The notes under the pieces are model-generated. The model was given only the letters and a program-made list of their open reading frames with translations. It was not told where the DNA came from and did not search any database. Position numbers and translations under genes: made by a program. This document shows positions 1 to 8,019 of a stretch of 64,000 bases of DNA, piece by piece (positions within the stretch are counted from its first letter, which is position 1; each line of letters opens with the position of its first letter). Origin of the DNA: Rhodococcus sp. 14-2470-1b (GTDB lineage Bacteria; Actinomycetota; Actinomycetes; Mycobacteriales; Mycobacteriaceae). The stretch is taken from the NCBI RefSeq assembly GCF_002259415.1, contig NZ_NPFY01000012.1, positions 248,001 through 312,000 of the forward strand. The letters are read 5' to 3'.

Positions 1-774
1 CTGTTCGAGGTAGGCGTCCTGGTCGGCTTCGGTGGGGATGCCGCTGGGAAACTGCTGCTGCAGGTCGATGATCGATGCGACTTCGAAGGCGTGTGCCTGG
101 GCGCAGTCGACGGGGTCGGCCGGGACGTTCTGGTTGATGCCGATGCAGGTTCCGACGTCCCACACGTTCGATTGGTCCTGACCTTGTACCGAGCCGCTCA
201 TCTCCTGCGGGATGCCGGTGTTGGAGGACTGCTGGATTCCGCAGCGCAACGTTCGTTCGCCCGACGCCCACCCGGCCTGGCTGGGGAACATGAGCCCGAC
301 GCTGAACTTGCCACTGGGATCGAACTTGGTGCCGAGGTAGTCGTCGACGACGTCGATGCAGTGTTCGTCGCGTAGTTGCCCGAACCGTAGGGCCCCGGGG
401 TACGCGGCTCCCGGGGCGAACTCGAGGCCCGGGTACGCGGTCATGTCGACGTCCTTGGCGACCTCGAATCGATGCGGCTCGGCGCAGGAGACTTCCGCCA
501 GATCCTGGCGGTCGGTCTCGGGGTCGTCGGTCGGCGTCCAGTCGAGGCAGGTGCCCGGGTCGGCCGAGCCGAAGGACGACGCGGACACCGGGCCGTCGGT
601 GGCGGGACCTGCTTCGGAATGCGTCGTGATCTTCTCGGGCTGGGAGAAACCGTCGGAGACGAAGAGGGTGATCGCTGCGGCGGCGACGGCGCCGATGGCG
701 ACGAGCACCAGGCCACGACGCGCGACGTGGGCGGTGACGGTGCGCTGGTTCGGTTTCTCGGGCTTGCTGGACAT
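1..774 (-). CDS. Septum-formation-family membrane protein (C-terminus cut by window edge)
   Basis: An open frame of 258 codons runs from an ATG at 774 through the left edge without a stop, so the C-terminus is missing. It starts with a short basic cytoplasmic segment (MSSKPEKPNQR), then one membrane helix at about residues 21-38 (LVLVAIGAVAAAAITLF), then an extracytoplasmic part. That part holds two copies of a Cys/His motif, SCAEPHRFEV at about residue 96 and CAQAHAFEV at about residue 225, each preceded by a GTC(L/I) motif. This is the pattern of the septum formation family (Pfam Septum_form). The gene is divergent from serS, as Rv3835 is in M. tuberculosis, which supports orthology. The biochemical role is unknown. 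I translated this frame by hand from the minus strand. Confidence 0.75.
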   Translation of the reverse strand, partial: MSSKPEKPNQRTVTAHVARRGLVLVAIGAVAAAAITLFVSDGFSQPEKITTHSEAGPATDGPVSASSFGSADPGTCLDWTPTDDPETDRQDLAEVSCAEPHRFEVAKDVDMTAYPGLEFAPGAAYPGALRFGQLRDEHCIDVVDDYLGTKFDPSGKFSVGLMFPSQAGWASGERTLRCGIQQSSNTGIPQEMSGSVQGQDQSNVWDVGTCIGINQNVPADPVDCAQAHAFEVASIIDLQQQFPSGIPTEADQDAYLEQ

Positions 775-808
775 CGCCTTCCATCATGCCCGAGTAACTT
801 CTACTGTC

Positions 809-1201
809 ATGACGGGACCTGATGACGCCGACGACGTTGCCGAGCTCGCCGGACGACTGTTCGACATGGCTCGTGCGGGGGACACCGAGGCGCTGACGGC
901 GTACGTCGATGCGGGTGTTCCGGTCGATCTGAACAATTCTGCCGGGGACACGCTGGTGATGCTCGCGGCGTACCACGGGCATGCGACGACGGTTGATGCC
1001 CTGGTCGAGCGGGGTGCGGACGTGAATCGACCCAACGACAAAGGTCAGACGCCACTGGCCGGTGCCGTGTTCAAGGGCGAGGACGACGTCGTGAAGGCGC
1101 TCGTCGACGGTGGTGCCGACCCGGCAGGGGGTCACCCGTCGGCGATCGATGCAGCTCGGATGTTCGGACGCGAGGACTACCTGGGGTTGCTCGGCAAGTA
1201 A
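809..1201 (+). CDS. Small ankyrin-repeat protein
   Basis: 130 residues from an ATG at 809. About three ankyrin repeats can be read: [45 protein letters not shown] and [27 protein letters not shown], with the usual helix-loop-helix spacing of about 33 residues. A short C-terminal helix follows. No signal peptide or membrane segment is visible, so it is probably cytoplasmic and acts by binding another protein. It lies 34 bp from the divergent septum-formation gene and only 11 bp upstream of serS, so it may be co-transcribed with serS. A longer upstream extension of the same frame reads antisense to the first gene and was not used. Confidence 0.8.
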   Translation: MTGPDDADDVAELAGRLFDMARAGDTEALTAYVDAGVPVDLNNSAGDTLVMLAAYHGHATTVDALVERGADVNRPNDKGQTPLAGAVFKGEDDVVKALVDGGADPAGGHPSAIDAARMFGREDYLGLLGK

Positions 1202-1212
1202 GGTTTGTCTCC

Positions 1213-2466
1213 GTGATCGACCTCAAGTTCCTCCGCGAGAATCCTGACGTAGTTCGAGCCTCGCAGCGCACACGTGGTGAAGACCCTTCACTGGTGGACG
1301 CGTTGCTCGAGGCGGATGCGTCTCGTCGCGCAGCTGTGCTGGCCGGGGATCAACTCCGCGCCGAGCAGAAGGCGCTGGGCAAGAAGGTCGGCAAGGCGTC
1401 TCCCGACGAGCGCCCGGCTCTGCTGGCCGGTGCGTCCGAGTTGGCGGCTCAGGTCAAGGCTGCCGAGGCGACGCAGAACGAGGCCGACGCGGCCCTCGAC
1501 GTCGCGGCCCGCAAGATCTCCAACATCGTCGAAGAGGGCGCACCCGCCGGCGGCGAGGACGACTACGTTCTGCTCGAGACGGTCGGCGATATCCCGACGT
1601 TCGATTTCGAGCCGAAGGATCACCTCGAACTGGGCGAGTCGCTCGGCCTGATCGACATGGAACGCGGCGCGAAGGTGTCCGGCTCACGGTTCTACTTCAT
1701 GACCGGGTACGGCGCCCTGCTGCAGCAGGGAATGCTGCAACTCGCCGCGCAGAAGGCCGTGAAGAACGGTTTCACGATGATGATCCCGCCGGTGCTGGTG
1801 CGGCCGGAGATCATGGCAGGCACTGGTTTCCTCGGGGCGCACGCGGACGAGATCTACCGGCTCGAAGCCGACGACCTCTATCTCGTCGGAACGTCGGAAG
1901 TTGCTCTTGCGGGCTATCATTCGGGCGAGATCATCGATCTGTCCGACGGTCCCAAGCGCTATGCGGGCTGGTCGTCGTGCTTCCGCCGCGAGGCAGGCAG
2001 TTACGGCAAGGACACCCGCGGCATCATCCGGGTCCACCAGTTCGACAAGATCGAGATGTTCTCCTACATCAAGCCGGAGGACGCTGCGGCCGAGCACAAG
2101 AAGCTGCTCGAGTTCGAGCGCGAGATGCTTGCCGCGGTGGAGCTTCCGTACCGCATCATCGACGTCGCCGGTGGCGATCTCGGTTCGTCGGCCGCGCGCA
2201 AGTACGACTGCGAGGCATGGGTGCCCACCCAGAACGCCTACCGCGAGCTCACCTCGACCTCGAACTGCACGACCTTCCAGGCGCGTCGTCTCGGCGTTCG
2301 GTACCGCGACGAGAACGGCAAGCCCCAGATCGCGGCGACGCTCAACGGCACCCTGGCGACGACCCGGTGGATCGTCGCCATCCTCGAGAATCACCAGCAG
2401 GCCGACGGTACCGTGCGGGTACCGGAAGCGTTGGTGCCCTTCGTCGGAACGGATGTTCTGCGCTGA
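1213..2466 (+). CDS. serS: Seryl-tRNA synthetase
   Basis: 417 residues, the usual length. Charges tRNA-Ser (and tRNA-Sec where present) with serine using ATP. The N-terminal long coiled-coil arm covers about residues 27-100 and is rich in Ala, Glu and Lys. The class II catalytic core follows: motif 2 is seen in [17 protein letters not shown] and motif 3 in [18 protein letters not shown] near the C-terminus. The start is GTG at 1213, giving [12 protein letters not shown], the conserved SerS N-terminus. Its position beside the septum-formation gene matches the serS region of M. tuberculosis (Rv3834c). Confidence 0.97.
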   Translation: MIDLKFLRENPDVVRASQRTRGEDPSLVDALLEADASRRAAVLAGDQLRAEQKALGKKVGKASPDERPALLAGASELAAQVKAAEATQNEADAALDVAARKISNIVEEGAPAGGEDDYVLLETVGDIPTFDFEPKDHLELGESLGLIDMERGAKVSGSRFYFMTGYGALLQQGMLQLAAQKAVKNGFTMMIPPVLVRPEIMAGTGFLGAHADEIYRLEADDLYLVGTSEVALAGYHSGEIIDLSDGPKRYAGWSSCFRREAGSYGKDTRGIIRVHQFDKIEMFSYIKPEDAAAEHKKLLEFEREMLAAVELPYRIIDVAGGDLGSSAARKYDCEAWVPTQNAYRELTSTSNCTTFQARRLGVRYRDENGKPQIAATLNGTLATTRWIVAILENHQQADGTVRVPEALVPFVGTDVLR

Positions 2467-2475
2467 CGCGCGGGG

Positions 2476-3294
2476 TCATCCGCCGAACTTGGCGGTGATG
2501 CGGTGCTCGAGCCATTGGAGTGCGATGGTGGGTGGCAGCGCCATCACCATGATCAGTACGACTGTGCCCATGATGTTCTCCATGCGGACCAGGCTGACGT
2601 TGCGCAGCAGTTCGTAGCCGATGCCGCTGGACGACGAGAACATCTCGGCGAGAAGCAATCCCAGGAACGCCAGGCCGAACGTCATGCGCATTCCGGTGGC
2701 CAACGCCGGCAGCGCCGAGGGAATGACGATCTGACGGATCAGCCGTGGCCAGCTGACCTTCAGTGACGCTGCCATCTTCAGGTGGATCTGCTGGACCGAC
2801 GCGGTGCTCTCGACTGCGACGAGAAACATGGGTACGAAGGCCGCGTAGAACGTGAAACCGCCTCGGCTCAGTTCGCCGATTCCGAGGAACGACAGGAAGA
2901 TCGGGTACAGGACGATCTTGGGAATACTGTTGATGGAATAGAAGATGGGCAGGATCGACCGAGTCCAGAACGGGCTGATTCCAAGAGCGAGTCCCAGCAG
3001 CGACCCGGCCACGGTGCTCGCGAGGTAGCCGAGGGCGAGGATGCGCAACGAATCGAGAACGTTCGCACGGAATTCGGCTTTGCCCAGGTCGTCGGCGAGG
3101 GAAGACATGGCCTCGGCGGGCGTCGGAAAGATCAGGCTGTCCGCCACCACGGCGGCGAGCCACCAGAGAGCGACGGCCAGGACTGCGACGACGACCGGGG
3201 GTGCGAACCGCCGCAGCAGGCTGGGTTTCGGCGAGGGGGAGCGTTTCGGTGCGGCACTCGGTGCGGTGGCAACCTTCGCGGTCACGGTGCTCAT
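2476..3294 (-). CDS. NitT/TauT-type ABC transporter permease (second of two)
   Basis: 272 residues from an ATG at 3294 (MSTVTAKVATAP). The frame continues upstream without a stop, but that extension overlaps the next permease. Roughly six membrane helices are predicted. The cytoplasmic coupling loop is seen around MAASLKVSWPRLIRQIVIPSALPALATGMR, the pattern of BPD_transp_1 permeases of the SsuC/TauC group. Its start overlaps the stop of the upstream permease by 4 bp (ATGA), so translation is coupled. It is the last gene of the lipoprotein-ATPase-permease-permease operon and converges with serS at a 9-bp gap. Confidence 0.9.
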   Translation of the reverse strand: MSTVTAKVATAPSAAPKRSPSPKPSLLRRFAPPVVVAVLAVALWWLAAVVADSLIFPTPAEAMSSLADDLGKAEFRANVLDSLRILALGYLASTVAGSLLGLALGISPFWTRSILPIFYSINSIPKIVLYPIFLSFLGIGELSRGGFTFYAAFVPMFLVAVESTASVQQIHLKMAASLKVSWPRLIRQIVIPSALPALATGMRMTFGLAFLGLLLAEMFSSSSGIGYELLRNVSLVRMENIMGTVVLIMVMALPPTIALQWLEHRITAKFGG

Positions 3295-4130
3295 CGGCGA
3301 CGCCTCCAATCGAATCGGTTCAGGGCAGCGGAGATGCCGAGGGTGGCGAGAAGGGCGAGGGCGGTGACGACCAGGATTCCTGCGTACATCTCGGCGATGT
3401 CGAAGCTGTCGTAGGCGATGGAGATGTAGTGACCGAGGCCTTGGGTCGACAGGATGAACTCGCTGGCGAGCACGGAGATGATGGCGTAGGACAGGCCGAG
3501 CTTGAGCCCGGTGACGATGTTGGGCAATGCGTAGGGCAGGAGTATCGACCGGAAGTACTGCCACCGAGTCAATCTCAAGGTCGACCCGAGTTTGGCGACG
3601 ATCGGGCTGACGGAGTTGAACCCTGTTCGAGCATTCATCGCGACGACACCGAACGCGAAGATGGTCGAGAGTATGGCGATGGGGGCGATGCCGCTACCGA
3701 AGAGTACGACCATGATGGGGTACAGCGCGAAGGTGGGCACAGCGTAGTACACGTTGAGGTAGGGCTGAAATGCTCTGTCCCACAGATCGAACCGCCACAG
3801 CAGGTAGGCCGCACCGATCCCGAGCAGCGAACTGAGAACGAATGCGACGACGATGATGCCGAGGGTCCGCCCGAGTGCGTCGACGAGGAAATCCGGATCG
3901 GTCATGAGCTGCAGGGCTGTGGCGGCCATGTCGGATACCGGCACGATGTCGAGTGGCGAGGCCAACGGGGAGCGTGCGTACACCTCCACCACCAGCACAG
4001 CCAGTGCGATGACCGCTGCGGTCCAGCCGGCAGCTGGAATCTTCAGTACGGTTTTCGGTGCGGGACGCAGATAACCCGGTACGACGGAGCGTTGTCGCGT
4101 AGTTTCTGCCGCGGTGGACGTGGTCGTCAT
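3291..4130 (-). CDS. NitT/TauT-type ABC transporter permease (first of two)
   Basis: 279 residues from an ATG at 4130 (MTTTSTAAETTRQR); the longer open frame upstream is antisense to nothing but overlaps the ATPase gene and is not credible. About six membrane helices, with the coupling-loop signature at KLGSTLRLTRWQYFRSILLPYALPNIVTGLKLG. Together with the other permease it should form a heterodimeric membrane channel, whereas many SsuC/TauC systems use a homodimer. Overlaps both neighbours by 4 bp (ATGA at each end), which points to strict co-translation with the ATPase and the second permease. Confidence 0.9.
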   Translation of the reverse strand: MTTTSTAAETTRQRSVVPGYLRPAPKTVLKIPAAGWTAAVIALAVLVVEVYARSPLASPLDIVPVSDMAATALQLMTDPDFLVDALGRTLGIIVVAFVLSSLLGIGAAYLLWRFDLWDRAFQPYLNVYYAVPTFALYPIMVVLFGSGIAPIAILSTIFAFGVVAMNARTGFNSVSPIVAKLGSTLRLTRWQYFRSILLPYALPNIVTGLKLGLSYAIISVLASEFILSTQGLGHYISIAYDSFDIAEMYAGILVVTALALLATLGISAALNRFDWRRRR

Positions 4131-4936
4131 GGCTCCACGCTCATCGTCTTCTTGGCCTCGTCCCGCAGAGTCGACCAGATTCGCTCGTGAACGGTGATGG
4201 CCTCGGGGCTGGACAAGACGTCCTCCGACCGCGGCCGCGGAAGATCGATCGGCATCTCGTCGATGAATCTGCCCGGCCGCGCGCTCATCACGAGCACCCT
4301 GTCGGACAGCAACACCGCCTCCTGAATGCTGTGGGTGATGAACAGCACTCCACACGTGAGCTTTTCGACGATCTTCAAGAGCTCGTAGGACATGACGAGC
4401 CGAGTTTGCTCGTCCAGCGCGCCGAACGGCTCGTCGGCGAGAATCAGATCGGGTTCCATCGACAGGCATCGGGCGATGGCGACGCGTTGGCGCATACCGC
4501 CGGACAACTGCGTCGGAAAATGATCGCCGAACTTCGACAGTCCGACGGTGGCGAGCAGCTCGTCGGCGCGTGCCCGTCGTTCCTTCTTTCCGACGCCCTT
4601 GACCTCGAGCGCGAACGCGACGTTGTCGCGGACGGTCCGCCACGGAAGCGTCGCCGATTCCTGGAAGATGATGGCGGTCTTGCTCCGTGGGCCGGTGAGT
4701 GGACGGTCGTCGACGGTGACGGTGCCCCCGTCGTGGTCCTGCAGGCCCGCGAAGATCTCGAGCAGCGTGGATTTGCCGCATCCGCTGGGGCCGACGATCG
4801 AGACGAACTCACCCCGGCCGATCGTCAGGTCGATGTCGTGCAGAGCGGTCACGTCGCCGAAGTGCCGGGACACCGAGTCGGCGACGGCAATGTTCGGTGT
4901 GGTGGTGGTGCGTGGTCGATCGTCTGTCTGTGTCAC
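4127..4936 (-). CDS. NitT/TauT-type ABC transporter ATPase
   Basis: 269 residues. Walker A GPSGCGKST at residues 49-57, ABC signature LSGGMRQ at 144-150, Walker B DLILADEP at 163-170 and a D-loop GALD right after it. The sequence is of the SsuB/TauB/NrtD type that drives uptake of sulfonates, nitrate or small organic acids. The substrate cannot be read from the ATPase. The gene lies 33 bp downstream of the lipoprotein gene and overlaps the first permease by 4 bp. Confidence 0.93.
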   Translation of the reverse strand: MTQTDDRPRTTTTPNIAVADSVSRHFGDVTALHDIDLTIGRGEFVSIVGPSGCGKSTLLEIFAGLQDHDGGTVTVDDRPLTGPRSKTAIIFQESATLPWRTVRDNVAFALEVKGVGKKERRARADELLATVGLSKFGDHFPTQLSGGMRQRVAIARCLSMEPDLILADEPFGALDEQTRLVMSYELLKIVEKLTCGVLFITHSIQEAVLLSDRVLVMSARPGRFIDEMPIDLPRPRSEDVLSSPEAITVHERIWSTLRDEAKKTMSVEP

Positions 4937-4969
4937 GTGGAATACCCTCTCGTGCAGGCGGAGTGGACG

Positions 4970-5986
4970 TCAGGTGGTGCAGTCGATCGGCATGTCGCGT
5001 GCGACGCCGTCGGCCAGGAAATCGGGGTCGAAGAGAGTGCAGAAGTCGGGTTCGCGGTCGCTACCGGATGCTTCGACGCCTGCCTGTGCGGATGTCACGG
5101 AAGCCGGGTCGAATCCGCCGCCCCACGTGTCGACCGAAGATGCACGTTCCACCACCGCCAGTGCCGACTCGGCGTCGAACCCTGTGTACGCGGCGTAGAT
5201 CTGCGCCGCGGCTTCGGGATCGGCCTTGATCGACGCCACGGCCTCGGTGTATCCGGCGTTGATGGCGCGGACGACACCTGGATTGGATTCGGCGTAGTCC
5301 TTCGTGGTGGTGATCGTGGACTGCAGGAACCTCTGCATGTAGTCGGGGCTGCTGACGATGAGCTTGAAGTCCTCGGGTCGCTGCTCGGCGACGATGGAGG
5401 GGATGAGCGCGATGTCGACGGAGCCCGCTTCCAGGAGAGCCAGGCCTTCACCGATGCCGCCCGACGACACCCGCTCGATCTTGCTCGCGTCGACACCCGC
5501 GAGGTCGGGTAGCAGAAGAGTGAGCGCATCGGAGGCGGAGTTGGGGCGGGTGTACGCCCACCGGCGTACGTCCTCGATGGAGTTGATCGACGGATTCGAT
5601 GCCAGTGCGTAGAAGTTCATCGGGTACGGCCCCTGGGTACCACCTCCGACGATCCGAAGTTCGGAACCGCCTGCGTCGGCCTGGACGATGGAGGGATAGC
5701 TGACCTCGCCGATGGGGATGTTTCCGTCGAGCAGCGTGCGCATGGTGGCGCTACCGCCTTTGCCCGGAACGATGTTCTCGACGATGACCCCGTGCTTTTC
5801 GAAGAGGCCCTGCTGTTGGGCGACCAGCCACGGGATGCTGTAGATCTCCGCGGCTGCGGACACGGTGACGTCGATGGTGACGGGGTTCTCGGGGTCGGCG
5901 TCGGGACCCGGATCCGACCCACAGGCGGTGAGTCCGAGAGCGAGTGTCAACGCCACCGACAGGGCGGCGGTTCGATGAAGGAACAT
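4970..5986 (-). CDS. Substrate-binding lipoprotein of the NitT/TauT-type importer
   Basis: 338 residues from an ATG at 5986 (MFLHRTAALSVALT). The signal peptide ends in the lipobox LTAC at about residues 18-21, so the mature protein should be lipid-anchored outside the membrane. The body resembles NMT1/SsuA-type binding proteins: IYSIPWLVAQQQGLFEKHGV near the N-terminus and a GGSATMRTLLDG segment. It is the first gene of the importer operon and is divergent from the CoA-catabolic operon, with a shared control region carrying two identical palindromes. The likely ligand is therefore the carboxylate that the divergent operon degrades; this is inference from context. Confidence 0.9.
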   Translation of the reverse strand: MFLHRTAALSVALTLALGLTACGSDPGPDADPENPVTIDVTVSAAAEIYSIPWLVAQQQGLFEKHGVIVENIVPGKGGSATMRTLLDGNIPIGEVSYPSIVQADAGGSELRIVGGGTQGPYPMNFYALASNPSINSIEDVRRWAYTRPNSASDALTLLLPDLAGVDASKIERVSSGGIGEGLALLEAGSVDIALIPSIVAEQRPEDFKLIVSSPDYMQRFLQSTITTTKDYAESNPGVVRAINAGYTEAVASIKADPEAAAQIYAAYTGFDAESALAVVERASSVDTWGGGFDPASVTSAQAGVEASGSDREPDFCTLFDPDFLADGVARDMPIDCTT

Positions 5987-6091
5987 GGCAGGCCTCGTAG
6001 ACTTGTTGCGGATTCGAGCGGCGTAGCGCCGCCGCGATGACCTCGGCCACTCACAGTGATGAATGAGACGTAAGTAACAGATACTCAACTC

Positions 6092-6108
6092 TAAACATAA
6101 GATGTTTA
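6092..6108. promoter_or_regulatory. Palindromic operator, copy 1 (TAAACAT-N3-ATGTTTA)
   Basis: A perfect inverted repeat with 7-bp arms and the 3-bp spacer AAG. It lies 106 bp upstream of the lipoprotein start and is AT-rich in a GC-rich region. An identical-arm copy sits at 6188. Such a pair between divergent operons is the usual signature of a dimeric repressor or activator. No regulator gene is adjacent, so the protein that binds is encoded elsewhere. Confidence 0.75.
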
Positions 6109-6187
6109 ACCCGTCAAGACGTGGCCCTCTGGCTGAGAAGACGGCGGAGCTGCACCCATTTTCGACCCTACGCAGCCCTTGACTCGC

Positions 6188-6204
6188 TAAACATCTGATG
6201 TTTA
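6188..6204. promoter_or_regulatory. Palindromic operator, copy 2 (TAAACAT-N3-ATGTTTA)
   Basis: Same 7-bp arms as the copy at 6092, spacer CTG. The centre-to-centre distance is 96 bp. This copy lies 41 bp upstream of the MaoC start, where it would overlap a promoter of the catabolic operon. A strong Shine-Dalgarno (GAGGAGG, 6234-6240) follows before the GTG start at 6245. Confidence 0.75.
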
Positions 6205-6244
6205 TGGTGTGAGCAACGCTACAGCCCAAGCCTGAGGAGGCACC

Positions 6245-6808
6245 GTGGCAACTCACCCCGCAACGCTCGGACGATTCTTCGAGGACTACGTCGTCGGCGA
6301 CGTGTACCAGCATCCGCTCGGTCGCACCATCAGCGAAGCCGACAACACGTGGATCACGCTGCTCTCGATGAACACCAATCAGAATCACTTCAACGCGCAT
6401 GTTGCAGAACAGAATCCGATCACCGAGGGACGAGTGATCGTCAATTCCGGGCTCACCGTCGCCGTTGTTCTCGGTATCTCGGTGCTCGATATGAGTCAGA
6501 ACGCGATCTCCAACCTCGCGTTCACCGACATCAAGATGAGTCACCCGCTGTACGCAGGCGACACCCTGTACGCGGAAAGTCTCTGCACGGACAAACGCGA
6601 ATCCAAGTCCAGGCCGTATGCAGGGATCATCTCGATGATCACGCGCGGGCTGAATCAGGACGGCGACGAAATCATCTCCTGGAGGCGGTCGGTCATGATC
6701 GCCACTCGCGCAAGCGGAATCGGCCAGAACTACTTTCCCGACGCCAAGACCGGGCCACTGGAACTGTCGGCCCTCGTCTCGACCGGCACCAACGGGGTGG
6801 CGAAATGA
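6245..6808 (+). CDS. MaoC-family enoyl-CoA hydratase (mesaconyl/itaconyl-CoA hydratase-like)
   Basis: 187 residues from GTG at 6245. A hot-dog-fold MaoC-like dehydratase: it hydrates an unsaturated acyl-CoA. The segment MNTNQNHFN(A)H near residue 45 corresponds to the active-site D/N-x-x-H region of R-hydratases, and GLTVAVVLGISV follows as the central helix. Size and sequence resemble the single-domain MaoC proteins found beside CitE-like lyases, such as Rv2499c in M. tuberculosis. First gene of a five-gene operon; its stop overlaps the CoA-transferase start by 4 bp. The natural substrate (mesaconyl-CoA, itaconyl-CoA or another C5 acyl-CoA) is inferred only from the neighbours. Confidence 0.85.
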   Translation: MATHPATLGRFFEDYVVGDVYQHPLGRTISEADNTWITLLSMNTNQNHFNAHVAEQNPITEGRVIVNSGLTVAVVLGISVLDMSQNAISNLAFTDIKMSHPLYAGDTLYAESLCTDKRESKSRPYAGIISMITRGLNQDGDEIISWRRSVMIATRASGIGQNYFPDAKTGPLELSALVSTGTNGVAK

Positions 6809-8019
6809 GACCACTGGAAGACGTACGGATCCTGTCGCTCGAGCAGTACGGTGCCGGCCCGTTCGGCAGCCTCCACCTGGCGGACCTCGGCGCCGACGTC
6901 CTCAAGGTCGAGGACCCCGGTGTCGGAGGTGACGTGGGGCGGTACGTGCCTCCGTACGCGTCGGGTGAGGATTCGCTGTTCTTCGAGACCTTCAACCGGA
7001 ACAAGCGCAGTATCTCCATCGATCTGAACACCGAGTCCGGGCGCCGCGTCTTCGAGGATCTGGTGCGAGAAAGCGACGTCGTCTACTCCAATCTCCGCGG
7101 CGACGTGCCGGCGAAGATCGGCATCACCTACGACGACCTGAAGCATCTGAATCCTGCCATCGTGTGCTGCAGCCTCACCGGGTTCGGCATGACCGGCCCA
7201 CGCGCGAAAGAACCCGGGTACGACTACATTCTCCAGGGCCTGGCCGGGTGGATGTCCGTCACCGGTGATCCCGACGGTCCACCGACCAAATCCGGTCTGT
7301 CCCTGGTCGACTACTCGGGCGGGTTCGTGGCGGCCATCAGCATTCTCGCCGGCCTTCATGCGGCACGGCGTGACGGCGTCGGCGGCGACTGCGATCTGTC
7401 GTTGTACGACACGGCCATGGGACTGCTGACCTATCCGGCCACGTGGCATCTCAACGAAGGGTTCGAACCGGTCCGGACCAAGAACTCGGCTCATCCGTCG
7501 CTCGTTCCGTTCCAGGCCTTCGAGGCGTCGGACGGTTGGCTCGTGGTCGGTTGTGCGAAGGAGAAGTTCTGGCAGCGCCTTGTCGAGGCCATCGGTGCGC
7601 CGGACCTGGCGTCGGACCCACGGTTCGCGAACTTCACCGAACGCGGAAAGAATGCCGACGCTCTCCTGCCGATACTGGAGAAGATCTTCGCGACGGAGTC
7701 CGTGGCGCATTGGCTTTCGCTGCTCGGCCCGGCGGGTGTGCCGTCCGGGCCGATCAACGACATCGCCGAGGCGCTGACCGAACCGCACACTCTCGCTCGC
7801 GGCCTCATCGTGGAGACCGAACACCCCAATCTCGGCACGATCAAACAGGTCGCATCGCCCGTTCGGTTCGGCAGCGAGCCCGCCGTCTACACCCGCGCCC
7901 CGCTCCGCGGAGAACACTTGGACGACGTGCTCGACTCGCTCGGCTACGACGCCGAGACAGTCGCCGAACTTCGCCGCAGCGGTGCGTTCGGAAAGAATGC
8001 AGTAGGCATCACCGTATGA
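6805..8019 (+). CDS. Class III CoA-transferase (CaiB/BaiF family)
   Basis: 404 residues from an ATG at 6805 that overlaps the MaoC stop (ATGA). Family hallmarks are the N-terminal LEDVRILSLEQYGAGPFGS, LADLGADVLKVEDP, NRNKRSISIDLNTESGRRVFEDLV and GYDYILQGLAGWMSVTGDPDGPP. The family moves CoA between carboxylic acids through a catalytic Asp; the Asp of GYDYILQG is the likely position. In this operon it would activate the imported carboxylate. Its stop overlaps the next start by 4 bp, so the operon is tightly coupled. Confidence 0.93.
   Translation: MRPLEDVRILSLEQYGAGPFGSLHLADLGADVLKVEDPGVGGDVGRYVPPYASGEDSLFFETFNRNKRSISIDLNTESGRRVFEDLVRESDVVYSNLRGDVPAKIGITYDDLKHLNPAIVCCSLTGFGMTGPRAKEPGYDYILQGLAGWMSVTGDPDGPPTKSGLSLVDYSGGFVAAISILAGLHAARRDGVGGDCDLSLYDTAMGLLTYPATWHLNEGFEPVRTKNSAHPSLVPFQAFEASDGWLVVGCAKEKFWQRLVEAIGAPDLASDPRFANFTERGKNADALLPILEKIFATESVAHWLSLLGPAGVPSGPINDIAEALTEPHTLARGLIVETEHPNLGTIKQVASPVRFGSEPAVYTRAPLRGEHLDDVLDSLGYDAETVAELRRSGAFGKNAVGITV

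Noticed and set aside
356..808. Long N-terminal extension of the ankyrin gene
   Set aside because: The extension reads antisense to the septum-formation gene, is low in expected codon pattern, and the ATG at 809 gives the full repeat domain.
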